From NCBI RefSeq assembly GCF_001905505.1, contig NZ_LIPG01000011.1, positions 18,002 through 82,001 of the forward strand: DNA of 64,000 nt, in the 5' to 3' direction. The notes beneath the pieces were generated by a model, which saw only the letters and a program-made list of their open reading frames with translations, made no database searches and was not told the DNA's origin. Positions 38,675 through 47,563 of this stretch are shown here, piece by piece. The DNA is from Streptomyces sp. CB02058 (GTDB lineage Bacteria > Actinomycetota > Actinomycetes > Streptomycetales > Streptomycetaceae). Position 1 is the stretch's first letter. Every line of letters begins with the position of its first letter. A program made the position numbers and the translations under genes.

Positions 38675-38706
38675 CTTACCAGAGAGTAAACTTACCGAGG
38701 AGTAAG
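38675..38706 (-). promoter_or_regulatory. Tandem 16-bp palindromic operator upstream of the Usp-cyclase operon
   Basis: Two abutting copies of CTTAC-N6-GTAA(A/G) occupy 38675-38690 and 38691-38706. Each is an inverted repeat and together they form a direct repeat. The first overlaps the AAGGAG site of the Usp gene, so a bound protein would block transcription or translation. The form resembles TetR or MarR family sites; no such regulator lies adjacent. Confidence 0.6.
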
Positions 38707-38826
38707 GTAGGGCGGGCCGCATCCGCAGGGCAAGAGGGCGAACACGGTCGCCTGGGGCGGCAGACGCGCCCCTGGCACTCCCACCTCAGGCCCGGGATGC
38801 CCACCTCATGCGCGGGCACTCCCGCC

Positions 38827-39168
38827 TCACGGCGCGGTCCCTCCCTCCTCCTGATCCATGAGGTCGAGTTGGCGCACCCCGCTCTCCCAGCGCCGGCGGC
38901 GCGCCGGTGAGGACTGCTCCCACCACGGCGTGCCCCTCTCACCCAGGGCCACCTTCGCCGTGTGCACCCGCTTCCGCGCCCGGCCCTCGGCCTCCGTGTC
39001 GGCGGTGCGCCGTGCGGCGGCCACCGCGCGACGCCCCGCCATGAGGTGGTGCCGGAGGCGGGAGGCGACGTCCCCGGGGATCTCGGGGTCCGTCGCGCGC
39101 CACCGGCGGTGGCCGACGACCACGTAACGGCCGTCCGGGGTCCGCTCCGGGTCCGCAGGAGGATTCAC
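38827..39168 (-). CDS. Conserved hypothetical basic protein
   Basis: A 113-aa protein beginning MNPPADPERTPDGRYVVVGHRRWRATDP and continuing with a long charged helix (LRHHLMAGRRAVAAARRTAD). I recall similar proteins as common in Streptomyces genomes without a proven role; some are labelled biopolymer-transport proteins, which I see no basis for. It has no signal peptide or membrane segment. There is no clear operon partner. Confidence 0.65.
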   Translation of the reverse strand: MNPPADPERTPDGRYVVVGHRRWRATDPEIPGDVASRLRHHLMAGRRAVAAARRTADTEAEGRARKRVHTAKVALGERGTPWWEQSSPARRRRWESGVRQLDLMDQEEGGTAP

Positions 39169-39204
39169 CCGGCCGATGCTGCCCCGGGGCCCGGGCGGAG
39201 GACA

Positions 39205-39339
39205 TCAGGACACGCGGCCTTTCACGGCCCGTCCTCGACGTCCGGCGCCCTTCGCATCCCGGCGTTCGTAGATCGCGTGCGGGCGGACGAGGACGTTGCA
39301 GAGGATGCCCCCGGCCTCCTGACAATGGTCCGGGAACAT
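39205..39339 (-). CDS. Possible 44-aa small protein
   Basis: ATG 39339 is preceded by AAGGAG with a 10-nt spacer, much better than expected for a shadow frame. The predicted peptide (MFPDHCQEAGGIL...) has two cysteines and a basic tail. It lies in a 468-bp gap (39169-39637) that otherwise holds no credible gene. No family is recognised and the coding call is weak. Confidence 0.25.
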   Translation of the reverse strand: MFPDHCQEAGGILCNVLVRPHAIYERRDAKGAGRRGRAVKGRVS

Positions 39340-39637
39340 CGAGACTGTCTCCTTTTCGGCAGACCACCTCCGAACCGGAGGAGAACGAACTTCCTTTCCC
39401 CATGCGGTGAATGGACACCACCTGCCCGGGGGAACTGCCGGACCTCGTGGCTTTCTTCGGGCCCAGGTCGGGTACGGACCGGTGCTTTCGATCAAGCCGG
39501 GCTCGTGTGCCCCGCGGACGCGTCGGCTCCGCATGGCACGGGGCTCGACCCGGCGTGCCGCGATTGCCCAGACCCGCCCGGCTGGGCCATGCTGTTGCGA
39601 CTGAGAGCAGAAGCTGAGCTCAACGGGGGAGAAAGCG

Positions 39638-40735
39638 ATGCTCCGCATTCATTTCAGTGATGCCGACCTGGGCAGAACAAGGATTGCCGCCGCTCCTGAT
39701 CCACTCTGGGAGATCGCATCGAGTCTGCACAGGTTTCAGTCGAGGAAAGGACGGTGGGCGTACGCAGGGTGGCACCGAACAGCGCGTCAGCAACTGCGGG
39801 AGAAGGGAATGGAGCGGCTACTGCGAGGCGTTCTCCTGCCGCTGTATCCAAGAGCCGCGTATTTTCCCGATTTTCTGACTCCGGTCCACGCGATAGACGG
39901 ATTCGAGGCGGGCGTGGAGTCGATTCTGGCCACACCTCCCCAGCGCGTCCTGGAGGAGATCGCCATCCTCGACAGGACCGTCGGAGCACCGTCCTGGGCC
40001 GGGGAACTCGCCCGGCTGGAGGCGCGCAGGGAACTCGTCGGGATGCTGCGCGCGTACCACGAGGCCGTCGTGGTCCCGCACAAGGAACAGGCGCAGGCGC
40101 GGATCGAGGCCGAGCGGGCGGTGCGCTGCCGCGGCATCCTGGACGGCGGCGTGGAGGGCATGCTCACGGGGCTCGGACCCATGATGCGCTGGCGCCCTCC
40201 CGTCCTGGAGGTCGCCTACCCGAAGCAGGCCAGGGACCGGGACCTGCATCTGAACGGGCGCGGGATCACGCTGATCCCCTCGTACTTCAACTGGGGGGAG
40301 CCGGTCGCCTTCGCGGATCCCGAACTGCCGCCCGTGCTCTGGTATTCGCTGCTCCACGAGCGGGACGCACGACAGGCCGCACACGGCCCGGCGAGCGGCT
40401 TCGAGGCTCCGGGGAGACCTCTGACCGCCCTGCTCGGACGCACCCGTGCGGTCGCGCTGTACGCCGCGTCCTCGGGTGCCACGACGGGGGAGATCGCCCG
40501 CGCCGCCGGTGTCTCCGCCTCCTCCGCCAGCCGGCACGCCACCGCGCTGCGCGACGCGGGACTCATCACCAGCATCCGGAACGGGCCGACGGTCCTGCAC
40601 ACCCTCACGCATGTGGGGGCGTCCATGCTCCGCTCGGCCATGACTCCGGCGGGCAGGACGGGGCCGTCGGAAGATCCGGCGGGCGGAGGCGGAGACACCG
40701 GCGGCGCGGCCGGGGCCGGCCAGGGCAGGAGATGA
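39638..40735 (+). CDS. ArsR-type winged-helix transcriptional regulator, long form
   Basis: A 365-aa protein from ATG 39638 with GGGGGAGAAAGCG just upstream. The first 250 residues form a helical domain of the kind found in large Streptomyces ArsR-like regulators (LWEIASSLHRFQ, FLTPVHAIDGFEAGVE, LIPSYFNWGEPVAF). The winged helix is near residues 280-330 (GATTGEIARAAGVSASSASR). No CxC metal motif is visible, so metal sensing is unlikely. It is followed by a strong hairpin at 40784-40828 and appears monocistronic. The target genes are not evident. Confidence 0.85.
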   Translation: MLRIHFSDADLGRTRIAAAPDPLWEIASSLHRFQSRKGRWAYAGWHRTARQQLREKGMERLLRGVLLPLYPRAAYFPDFLTPVHAIDGFEAGVESILATPPQRVLEEIAILDRTVGAPSWAGELARLEARRELVGMLRAYHEAVVVPHKEQAQARIEAERAVRCRGILDGGVEGMLTGLGPMMRWRPPVLEVAYPKQARDRDLHLNGRGITLIPSYFNWGEPVAFADPELPPVLWYSLLHERDARQAAHGPASGFEAPGRPLTALLGRTRAVALYAASSGATTGEIARAAGVSASSASRHATALRDAGLITSIRNGPTVLHTLTHVGASMLRSAMTPAGRTGPSEDPAGGGGDTGGAAGAGQGRR

Positions 40736-40783
40736 GCTCTGGCCGGGTGGGACGGTGAGCCAGGTGCGCGCCTGCCGAGTCTT

Positions 40784-40828
40784 CCGGTGCATCCGTACGA
40801 GTGGGCCGCGCTCGCACGGATGCACCGG
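40784..40828 (+). terminator. Strong 45-nt hairpin after the ArsR-like gene
   Basis: CCGGTGCATCCGT (40784-40796) pairs perfectly with ACGGATGCACCGG (40816-40828). Inside, CGAG and CTCG extend the stem. It lies 49 bp after the stop and has no U-tract. Confidence 0.75.
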
Positions 40829-41047
40829 CGCTCCGGCTCGCGTCCCGGGGTGCGATGCTCACCGTTTCCGCCTGACTCGAACAACACCTTGTGCGCCCGG
40901 CCCGGGTCCGGTCTCATTCATCACGGCAGACCCACGCACCCCTCTCGCACCGTGACAACGTTGCCAGACTCCTGGGGCCGCCGCTGCGTCGCCGTACCGA
41001 CCGCACTCACCCCGCACACCCCGTACCCGCCCCGAAGGAGCACACCG

Positions 41048-42307
41048 ATGCGATTACGCCTTGCCTCCGCCGCCGCACGTACGACCCTCGCCGCCCTGAG
41101 CGCCCTGCTCCTCGCGCTCGTCGCCGTCCCGCAGCCAGCCTCCGCGCACGGTCCGGGCGCGAAGTGGGTCACCGCATGGGGTGCGAGCCAGGTGGCCGGC
41201 AGTGAGATCCCCTGGAGCAGCTGCCCCGCGGGAGCGGGCCTGCAGGACAAGACGGTCCGCAACGTGCTCTTCGTCAGCGCGGGCGGCGACAACGTCCGGG
41301 TCCGGCTCGCGAACACCTTCGGTACGCGGCCGGTGAGCGTAGGTCATGTCACCGTCGCTCTGCAGGAGTCCGGGGCCGCCGCGGTGCCCGGCACCCTGCG
41401 GACGCTGACCTTCGGCGGTCGCGCGCAGACCACGATCCCGGCCGGCGGGGACCTCTTCAGCGACCCCCTTCCGATGCGCCTTCGCGCCCTGTCCAGCCTG
41501 CTGGTCAGCGTGCATGTGGACGAGGCGACGGGCCCGGTCACCAACCATCCGTTCACCGCGCAGGGCAACTACCTCGCGGACGGGGACGCGACCCTCGGCA
41601 CCTCGGGCGCCGGATACACGGACACCCCCTGCTGGATGCTGGTGAGCGGTGTCGATGTGCGCGCCGGTGCGCGTACGACCGGCACCGTGGTGACCTTCGG
41701 CGACTCCATCACCGACACCGCGAGCACCACGGGCAATGCCAACCAGCGCTACCCGGACCATCTCGCGCGCAGACTCCAGGGCGGGCACGGCCCGTCGCTC
41801 GCCGTCGTCAACGCTGGTCTGGGCGGCAACCGCCTCATCGCGGACCGGGACGGGGAGCCGTTCTACGGCCCGTCCGGTGTCTCGCGGGTGGAGCGGGACG
41901 CGCTCGGCCAGAGCGGTGTCCGGGCCGTGATCCTCCAGGAGGGCATCAACGACATCGGGTTCAGCGCCCCGGCCGAGGACATCATCGCCGGATACCGGGC
42001 GTTCATCGAGAAGGTCCACGCGAAGGGCGTTCCGGTGTACGGCGGGACCCTGCTGCCCTTCCAGGGGTCGTTCATCTGGACCCCGGAGCGCCAGGCGACC
42101 TGGACCGCGGTCAACGACTGGATACGGAACTCCGGCGCGTTCGACGGTGTGGTCGACTTCGCCGCGGCCACGGCGTCGGACGGCGACCCGCTGACGCTCG
42201 ACCCCGCGTTCGACAGCGGTGACGGTCTGCACCCCAACGACGCGGGCACCCGGGCGATGGCCGAAGCCGTCGACCTCCGCATGCTGGTCGGCGGCCACCG
42301 GCGGTGA
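41048..42307 (+). CDS. Secreted SGNH/GDSL-family esterase
   Basis: A 419-aa protein from ATG 41048 with AAGGAG 8 bp upstream. The N-terminus is a Sec signal (MRLRLASAAARTTLAAL... to PASAHG). SGNH blocks are all present: block I TFGDSITDTAST (nucleophile Ser), block II AGLGGNRL (Gly), block III GINDIGF (Asn) and block V DGLHPNDAG (Asp and His). An N-terminal beta domain of about 200 residues precedes the hydrolase, as in other actinobacterial secreted SGNH proteins. Substrate is probably an ester of a plant or microbial polymer or lipid, but cannot be read from sequence. Confidence 0.9.
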   Translation: MRLRLASAAARTTLAALSALLLALVAVPQPASAHGPGAKWVTAWGASQVAGSEIPWSSCPAGAGLQDKTVRNVLFVSAGGDNVRVRLANTFGTRPVSVGHVTVALQESGAAAVPGTLRTLTFGGRAQTTIPAGGDLFSDPLPMRLRALSSLLVSVHVDEATGPVTNHPFTAQGNYLADGDATLGTSGAGYTDTPCWMLVSGVDVRAGARTTGTVVTFGDSITDTASTTGNANQRYPDHLARRLQGGHGPSLAVVNAGLGGNRLIADRDGEPFYGPSGVSRVERDALGQSGVRAVILQEGINDIGFSAPAEDIIAGYRAFIEKVHAKGVPVYGGTLLPFQGSFIWTPERQATWTAVNDWIRNSGAFDGVVDFAAATASDGDPLTLDPAFDSGDGLHPNDAGTRAMAEAVDLRMLVGGHRR

Positions 42308-42389
42308 ACCGGGTCCGCGGCTGAACGTCCGGCCGCTCGGCTCCGTATCCTCACCCGAGGTGTCGTACTCCGATGAAGGGATTGCACGC

Positions 42390-42848
42390 ATGAGCGCATC
42401 GCAGGAGAGCCAGGTCCACTTCCGGCGCCGCACCGTCGTCGCGGCCGTCGGTGCGGTGGGCGTGGCCGCCGCTCTCACCGCGTGCGGCGGATCGCAGGAC
42501 GACGCGGGGGGTTCGGACACGGTCCAGCCGGCCGAGGAGGGGGACGGCGCGAACGCCGGGGGCGCGGTCCTCGCGAAGACGGCCGACATCCCCGAGGGCG
42601 GCGGGGTGGTCTTCGCCGACCAGGGCGTCGTGGTGACCCAGCCCACCGCCGGCACGTTCAAGGCGTTCTCGTCGAAGTGCACCCACCAGGGCTGCGCCGT
42701 GAAGGGAATCGCCGACGGTGTCATCAACTGCCCGTGCCACAACAGTACGTTCGACGCGGCGACCGGTGAGGCCACGGGCGGTCCGGCGACCCTGCCGCTG
42801 CCGGAGAAGCAGATCCGGGTGGAGGGCGACTCCATCACTCTGGCGTGA
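42390..42848 (+). CDS. Rieske [2Fe-2S] lipoprotein with Tat signal
   Basis: 152 aa from ATG 42390. The N-terminus carries RRRTVVAAVGAVG and then lipobox LTAC, so it should be exported by Tat and lipid-anchored outside the membrane. The cluster ligands are in CTHQGC and CPCHNS, the standard Rieske Cys-His/Cys-His pairs. The low-complexity linker (GGSQDDAGGSDTVQPAEEG) separates anchor and domain. The electron partner is unknown. An in-frame upstream extension overlaps the esterase gene and lacks a better start. Confidence 0.9.
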   Translation: MSASQESQVHFRRRTVVAAVGAVGVAAALTACGGSQDDAGGSDTVQPAEEGDGANAGGAVLAKTADIPEGGGVVFADQGVVVTQPTAGTFKAFSSKCTHQGCAVKGIADGVINCPCHNSTFDAATGEATGGPATLPLPEKQIRVEGDSITLA

Positions 42849-42936
42849 GCCGCCACGGCCGGTCCGGGACCGTTGCGTGATCGCGGAAGAGGCTCCATGA
42901 TTCCGGGAACCGGCCGAACAGCAGGAGAGGCGTCCC

Positions 42937-43407
42937 GTGACCGTTGCCCAGCGCCGTGGCCGTCGGATCATGATGACCGACGCGGAGCGGGACGCCTACC
43001 TCACCGAACAGCGCACCTGCCGGGTGGCCACGGTCTCCCCCGACGGCAGGCCGCATGTCGGCGCACTCTGGTTCGTCTGGGACGGCACGTCCCTCTGGCT
43101 GTACTCGCTGACCCGTAGCCTGCGCTGGTCCCAGCTCCGGAAGGACCCGAGGGTCGCCGTGGTGGTGGACGACGGAGCCGAGTACGGGGAACTGCGCGGG
43201 GTGGAGCTGTCGGGCGAGGTCTCCTTCGTCGGCGAGATCCCGCGCACGGGCGAGGAATGCCCCGAACTGGACCTGCCGGAGCGGACGTTCGCGTCGAAGT
43301 ACTTCGCCCTCGACACCCTGCCGCACGACGCGCGGCACGGCTGGCTGCGCCTGACCCCCGAGGCGGTCACGTCCTGGGACTTCCGGAAGCTGGCCCAGGG
43401 CAGCTGA
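42937..43407 (+). CDS. PPOX-class flavin- or F420-dependent split-barrel protein
   Basis: 156 aa from GTG 42937 with AGGAGAGG upstream. The sequence TCRVATVSPDGRPHVGALWFVWDGTSLWLYS is the typical start of a pyridoxamine-5-phosphate-oxidase-like barrel, followed by RVAVVVDDGAEYGELRGVELSGEV. Members bind FMN or F420; the substrate is not predictable. It runs 37 bp from the convergent LysR gene. Confidence 0.85.
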   Translation: MTVAQRRGRRIMMTDAERDAYLTEQRTCRVATVSPDGRPHVGALWFVWDGTSLWLYSLTRSLRWSQLRKDPRVAVVVDDGAEYGELRGVELSGEVSFVGEIPRTGEECPELDLPERTFASKYFALDTLPHDARHGWLRLTPEAVTSWDFRKLAQGS

Positions 43408-43444
43408 GCGGACTCCCCCGTACGGGCCCCTGCCGGGACAGGGG

Positions 43445-44374
43445 TCAGCGGGCCGGCTCGGGAGGCATCGGCTCGTGCAGGGCCCGCCCCGCGGCACGCA
43501 GTGCGGCCACGGCGGCCCTGATCGACGGCCTCCGGTCCGCGTCGGTGCGCCACACGGCGTGGACGTGGCGTCGCATCGGCTGCCGTACGGGCACCAGCCG
43601 CACCCCGTCCGGGACGGGCCCGCGCCCCAGCCGGGGTGCCACGCAGACGCCGAAACCGGCTGCGATCAGGGCGAGTTGGGTGTGATGCTCGCCCGCGAGG
43701 TGCGCGATGCGGGGCTCGATCCCCTTGGACCTCAGCGTGAACATCAGCCAGTCGTAACAGAATTCGCCCTCCGGCCAGGAGACCCAGTCGTCGTCCGCGA
43801 AGTCCTCGAGGTCGACCTCCGCCCGGTCGGCGAGCGGATGCCCGGCGGGCATGGCGATGTCCGGTGCGTCGTCGAGGAGTTCGGCCTTCGCCAGGCCGCC
43901 GGGGACCGGCAGCCGCTTGTTGCTCCATTCGAGGACCACGGCGAGGTCGGTGTCCCCGCGCAGCACGGCACGGATTCCCCTCTCGGGTTCCAGCTCCGTC
44001 GTGCGCGCCCGCAGTTCGGGATGGTCCGCGCGGAGCGTGGCGAGAGCGGCGGGGAACAGCCCCCGCGCGGCCGTCGGGAAGGCGGCGAGCCGGACCTCGC
44101 CCACCACCTGGCCGCGCTGCGCCTCGATGTCGGACTGCGCGATCTGCACCTGGGAGAGGATCTTCGCCGCGTGGTCGGCGAGCAGCCGGCCCGCGTCGGT
44201 GAGCCGGATGCCCCGGCCGTTCCTGGCCAGGAGCTGCTGGCCGACCTCGCGCTCCAGCTTGGCCATCTGCTGGGAGACGGCCGAAGTGGTGACATGGAGG
44301 CCGTCGGCCGCCCCGCTCACGGAGCCGTGGCGGGCCAGGGCATCCAGCGTCCGCAGGCGCTCCAGATTCAACAT
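43445..44374 (-). CDS. LysR-family transcriptional regulator
   Basis: 309 aa with an N-terminal winged helix (LRTLDALARHGSVSGAADGLHVTTSAVSQQMAKLE, residues 7-41) and a periplasmic-binding-like effector domain from about residue 90. It is divergent from the EamA exporter gene across 73 bp, the classic arrangement in which a LysR protein controls its neighbour and itself. The effector could be an exported amino acid or related compound. Confidence 0.9.
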   Translation of the reverse strand: MLNLERLRTLDALARHGSVSGAADGLHVTTSAVSQQMAKLEREVGQQLLARNGRGIRLTDAGRLLADHAAKILSQVQIAQSDIEAQRGQVVGEVRLAAFPTAARGLFPAALATLRADHPELRARTTELEPERGIRAVLRGDTDLAVVLEWSNKRLPVPGGLAKAELLDDAPDIAMPAGHPLADRAEVDLEDFADDDWVSWPEGEFCYDWLMFTLRSKGIEPRIAHLAGEHHTQLALIAAGFGVCVAPRLGRGPVPDGVRLVPVRQPMRRHVHAVWRTDADRRPSIRAAVAALRAAGRALHEPMPPEPAR

Positions 44375-44447
44375 GTAAGCAATGCTACGCGAAGTCCTCC
44401 ATGAAGTCTCACTTGTCCTACGCGATTGCTCTCGTCATGGTTGTCCC

Positions 44448-45443
44448 ATGAGCGCTCCGTCAGCACCGAGAACCCTGCGGCCCCCGGCCGCCTCCCCGCA
44501 CGCACCCCGCGCACCGCGACCCGCCCTGGACTGGCGGCTCCGCTTCGCGGCCCTGTCGCTCATCTGGGGGTTCAGCTTCCTGCTGATCAAGGTGGGCACC
44601 GACGGGTACGCCCCGTTCCAGGTGACCTTCGGCCGGCTGCTGTTCGGGACGGCCGTCCTCGCCGCGGCGATGGCGGTGCGCCGCGAGCGACTGCCGCGCT
44701 CGGGCCGCACCTGGGGTCATCTCTTCGTCGCCGCGTTCCTCCTCAACGCCCTGCCGTTCTCGCTCTTCGCGTACGCCGAGCTCACCATCCCGTCCACGCT
44801 CGCCGGGATCTGCAACGCGACCTCGCCGCTGTGGGGCATGGCGCTGTCCCTGGTGGCGCTCTCCGAGGACCGGCCCACCCGCCGCCGCGTCGCGGGACTG
44901 GGCCTGGGATTCATCGGCGTACTGACGGTGCTCGGCGCCTGGCAGGGATTCTCGGGGCTGGACGTCACCGGCACCACGATGGCCCTGCTCGCCTCGCTCA
45001 GCTATCCCGTCGGCTGGATCTACGTCCGCCGCACACTGGCGGGCTCCGATTCATCCACCCTGGCGCTAACGGCCAGTCAGCTTTTTCTCGGTACGGTGCA
45101 ACTGGCCCTGGTACTGCCGGTGTTCACGTCGGTTCCGGAGCACTTCCCACTGCTCCCCGCGCTCGCCGTGGTCGCGCTCGGGGCACTCGGGACCGGGCTC
45201 GCGGTCCTGCTCCAGTACGGCCTCGTCGAGGAAGTCGGGCCCACGACGGCGCAGATGGTCACCTACTTCATCCCGGTCATCGCCACGGCCGCCGGAGTGT
45301 CCCTGCTCGGGGAGGAGTTGGCCTGGAACACCCCGGTGGGCGCACTGGTGGTCCTCGCCGGCGCCGCACTCACCCAGAGCCGGGCCCGAGGCCCGGCCGG
45401 AGCCTCGCGCCGTGTCACCGGCGGCCGGGCCGCTCAGCCGTAA
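44448..45443 (+). CDS. EamA/DMT-family exporter
   Basis: 331 aa from ATG 44448, with about ten hydrophobic segments in two EamA repeats (LRFAALSLIWGFSFLLIKVG and LASLSYPVGWIYVRRTLAG). Likely exports a small metabolite. Expression is probably controlled by the divergent LysR gene. Its 3' end overlaps the convergent MocR gene by 10 bp. Confidence 0.9.
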   Translation: MSAPSAPRTLRPPAASPHAPRAPRPALDWRLRFAALSLIWGFSFLLIKVGTDGYAPFQVTFGRLLFGTAVLAAAMAVRRERLPRSGRTWGHLFVAAFLLNALPFSLFAYAELTIPSTLAGICNATSPLWGMALSLVALSEDRPTRRRVAGLGLGFIGVLTVLGAWQGFSGLDVTGTTMALLASLSYPVGWIYVRRTLAGSDSSTLALTASQLFLGTVQLALVLPVFTSVPEHFPLLPALAVVALGALGTGLAVLLQYGLVEEVGPTTAQMVTYFIPVIATAAGVSLLGEELAWNTPVGALVVLAGAALTQSRARGPAGASRRVTGGRAAQP

Positions 45444-46771
45444 CTGACCGGCGTGGCGGGCCGCGCCGCCTCCGCCACCGCGTTCGCGAGCGGCTCGATG
45501 TCCGCGGCGGTGAGCGACGACACGGTCAGCCGCACCCCCTGCGGCGACGCCATCCGGAACCGCGCTCCCGGGGCCACCGCCCAGCCCGAGTGCAGCATCC
45601 TGGCCACCGCCCCGGTCTCGTCGCTCACGGGCACCCACACATTCATCCCGGTCCGCCCGTACGCCTCGACGCCCCGCTCCGCGAGCGCGCCCACGAGGGC
45701 ATCCCTCCGCTCCCCGTACGACCGGGCGACCCGTGCCGTGTCGACGGCGCCCGAGGCCCACAGATGTGCCACGGCGCACTGGAGCAGTCCGCTGACCCAG
45801 CCGGGCCCGAGACGCTGACGCCCCGTCACCCGGTCCACGGTCAGCGCGTCCCCGGTGAGCACGGCGAGGCGCAGATCGGGGCCGTACGCCTTGGAGACGG
45901 AGCGCACGAAAGCCCAGTGCTCCGTGCCCCCGGCGAGGGGGTGCACCGGGAGGTCGACGATGGCGTGGCCGTGGTCGTCCTCGATCAGAAGCACTCCGGG
46001 GTGCCGGGAGAGGACCGCGCGAAGCTCCTCCGCCCTCCGCCTCCCCACCGTCGCGCCGGTCGGATTCTGCGCGCGGCAGGTGACCACGAGCGCTCTGGCC
46101 CCCGCGTCCAGGGCTCGCGCCACTTCCCCGGGCAGCGGCCCCTCCTCGTCCAGCGCCACCGGGACGGCGCGCATGCCGAGCGCCGGGACGAGGTCCAGCA
46201 GGGCGCCCCACCCCGGGTCCTCGATCGCCACCGCGTCACCGGGCTTGAGGTGCGCCGTGAGGACGCGCTCGATCGCGTCGAGCGATCCGGAAGCGGCCGC
46301 GACCGGCCCCGCGGGGACACCGTCGGCGTCCAGCCCGGCCCGTGCGAGCTCCGCGAGCCGGGGAACCACCGCCGCTTCGCCGTAGAGCCGCGGCCCCCGG
46401 GCATAGGCCCCGGCCGCCTCGGCCAGCGCATCGGTGAGGCCGGGCAGCAGGGCGGGATCGGGGTTGCCGTCGCCGAGATCCCGCACACCGGGCGGTGCCT
46501 CGACCCTGAGGGAGCCGCGCGACGTGCTCGCGGGGCGCGGGCGCACCCTGCTCCCCCGCCGGCCCGCCGTCTCGATCACTCCGCGCTCCCTCAGCGTGCG
46601 GTACGCGGCAGCCACCGTGTTCGGATTGACGCCGAGCAGAGTCGCCAACTCCCGCATGGGCGGCAGCACATGACCGGGCGGGAGGTCTCCCGACGCGACC
46701 CCGCGCTCCACACTCGCGGCAATGTCCGATGCGCGCCGCCCGCTGATCCGATACTCTCCTAGCACAAACAT
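45434..46771 (-). CDS. MocR-type regulator (GntR winged helix fused to aminotransferase fold)
   Basis: 445 aa. Residues 10-75 are a GntR winged helix (PPMRELATLLGVNPNTVAAAYRTLRERGVIE). From about 100 to 440 is a fold-I aminotransferase domain with the PLP lysine in SVSKAYGPDLR near residue 293. Such proteins sense PLP or an amino acid adduct. It starts 17 bp from a divergent PPOX gene and a perfect palindrome lies between, so it likely controls that gene, as MocR/PdxR-type regulators commonly do. Confidence 0.92.
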   Translation of the reverse strand: MFVLGEYRISGRRASDIAASVERGVASGDLPPGHVLPPMRELATLLGVNPNTVAAAYRTLRERGVIETAGRRGSRVRPRPASTSRGSLRVEAPPGVRDLGDGNPDPALLPGLTDALAEAAGAYARGPRLYGEAAVVPRLAELARAGLDADGVPAGPVAAASGSLDAIERVLTAHLKPGDAVAIEDPGWGALLDLVPALGMRAVPVALDEEGPLPGEVARALDAGARALVVTCRAQNPTGATVGRRRAEELRAVLSRHPGVLLIEDDHGHAIVDLPVHPLAGGTEHWAFVRSVSKAYGPDLRLAVLTGDALTVDRVTGRQRLGPGWVSGLLQCAVAHLWASGAVDTARVARSYGERRDALVGALAERGVEAYGRTGMNVWVPVSDETGAVARMLHSGWAVAPGARFRMASPQGVRLTVSSLTAADIEPLANAVAEAARPATPVSYG

Positions 46772-46776
46772 GATTA

Positions 46777-46788
46777 TGCACTAGTGCA
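46777..46788. promoter_or_regulatory. Palindrome TGCACTAGTGCA between divergent MocR and PPOX genes
   Basis: A perfect 12-bp palindrome fills almost the entire 17-bp space between the start codons at 46771 (minus) and 46789 (plus). It is placed to control both genes, whose promoters must overlap each other's coding starts. Confidence 0.55.
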
Positions 46789-47496
46789 ATGGAGTACGCA
46801 ATGCCGGACACCGCCACGCCCGACAGCACCGGCCTCCCGGGGGCAGCCGCCTACGCGCCGACGGAGCGCACGGTCCCGACCCGCTCCAGGGAGCGCGCCT
46901 CGTACGACAAGGAGACGGTCCACTCGATACTCGACGAGGCCTACCTGTGCCACCTCGGCTTCGTCCGCGACGGCGCACCCGTCGTCCTGCCGACCCTCTT
47001 CGGCCGGGTCGGTGAGCGGCTGTACATCCACGGCTCCACGGGATCGCGCCCCTTGCGCGCGACGGGCGCGGCCGATCCCGGGCTCGCCGTCTGCCTCACG
47101 GTGACCCATGTCGACGGCCTCGTGCTGGCCCGTTCCGCCTTCCACCACTCGATGAACTACCGCTCGGTGGTGGTCCACGGCATCGCCCGTACGGTGACGG
47201 ACCCCGAGGAGCGGCGCATCGCACTCGACGCCATCGTCGACCAGGTGGTGCCGGGCAGGTCGCAGGACTCACGGCCCGCCGACGCGAAGGAACTGGCGGC
47301 GACCGCGGTGATCCGCCTGGACCTCGACGAGGTATCCGCCAAGATTCGCACGGGCGGCCCGAACGACGCCCCCGAGGACCTCGCACTGCCGTACTGGGCG
47401 GGCGTGGTTCCGCTCGCGCGGAGTTACGGCGCGCCGGTGCCGTCCGCCGACCTGGACCCGGCGGTGCCGGTGCCGGACTACCTCGGCACCCTCTGA
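46789..47496 (+). CDS. PPOX-family FMN-binding split-barrel protein
   Basis: 235 aa. The core ILDEAYLCHLGFVRDGAPVVLPTLFGRVGERLYIHGSTGSR matches a pyridoxamine-5-phosphate-oxidase-like barrel, and MNYRSVVVHGIARTV forms the second half. Start ATG 46789; ATG 46801 is an alternative. Its divergent pairing with a MocR regulator suggests a role linked to vitamin B6 or amino acid metabolism. The exact reaction is not known. Confidence 0.85.
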   Translation: MEYAMPDTATPDSTGLPGAAAYAPTERTVPTRSRERASYDKETVHSILDEAYLCHLGFVRDGAPVVLPTLFGRVGERLYIHGSTGSRPLRATGAADPGLAVCLTVTHVDGLVLARSAFHHSMNYRSVVVHGIARTVTDPEERRIALDAIVDQVVPGRSQDSRPADAKELAATAVIRLDLDEVSAKIRTGGPNDAPEDLALPYWAGVVPLARSYGAPVPSADLDPAVPVPDYLGTL

Positions 47497-47540
47497 CACC
47501 CGGCCGCCCGCGGTCCGCCGCGCGCCGACCGGCCCGGCGG

Positions 47541-47563
47541 GCCCTCGCCCCTACGGCGAGGGC
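47541..47563. terminator. Bidirectional hairpin between convergent genes
   Basis: GCCCTCGCC (47541-47549) pairs with GGCGAGGGC (47555-47563). It overlaps the stop codon of the leftward EamA gene (47551) and follows the rightward PPOX gene. Confidence 0.6.

Noticed and set aside
44426-46762. 778-codon plus-strand open frame
   Set aside because: Runs through the EamA gene out of frame and antisense to the MocR gene.
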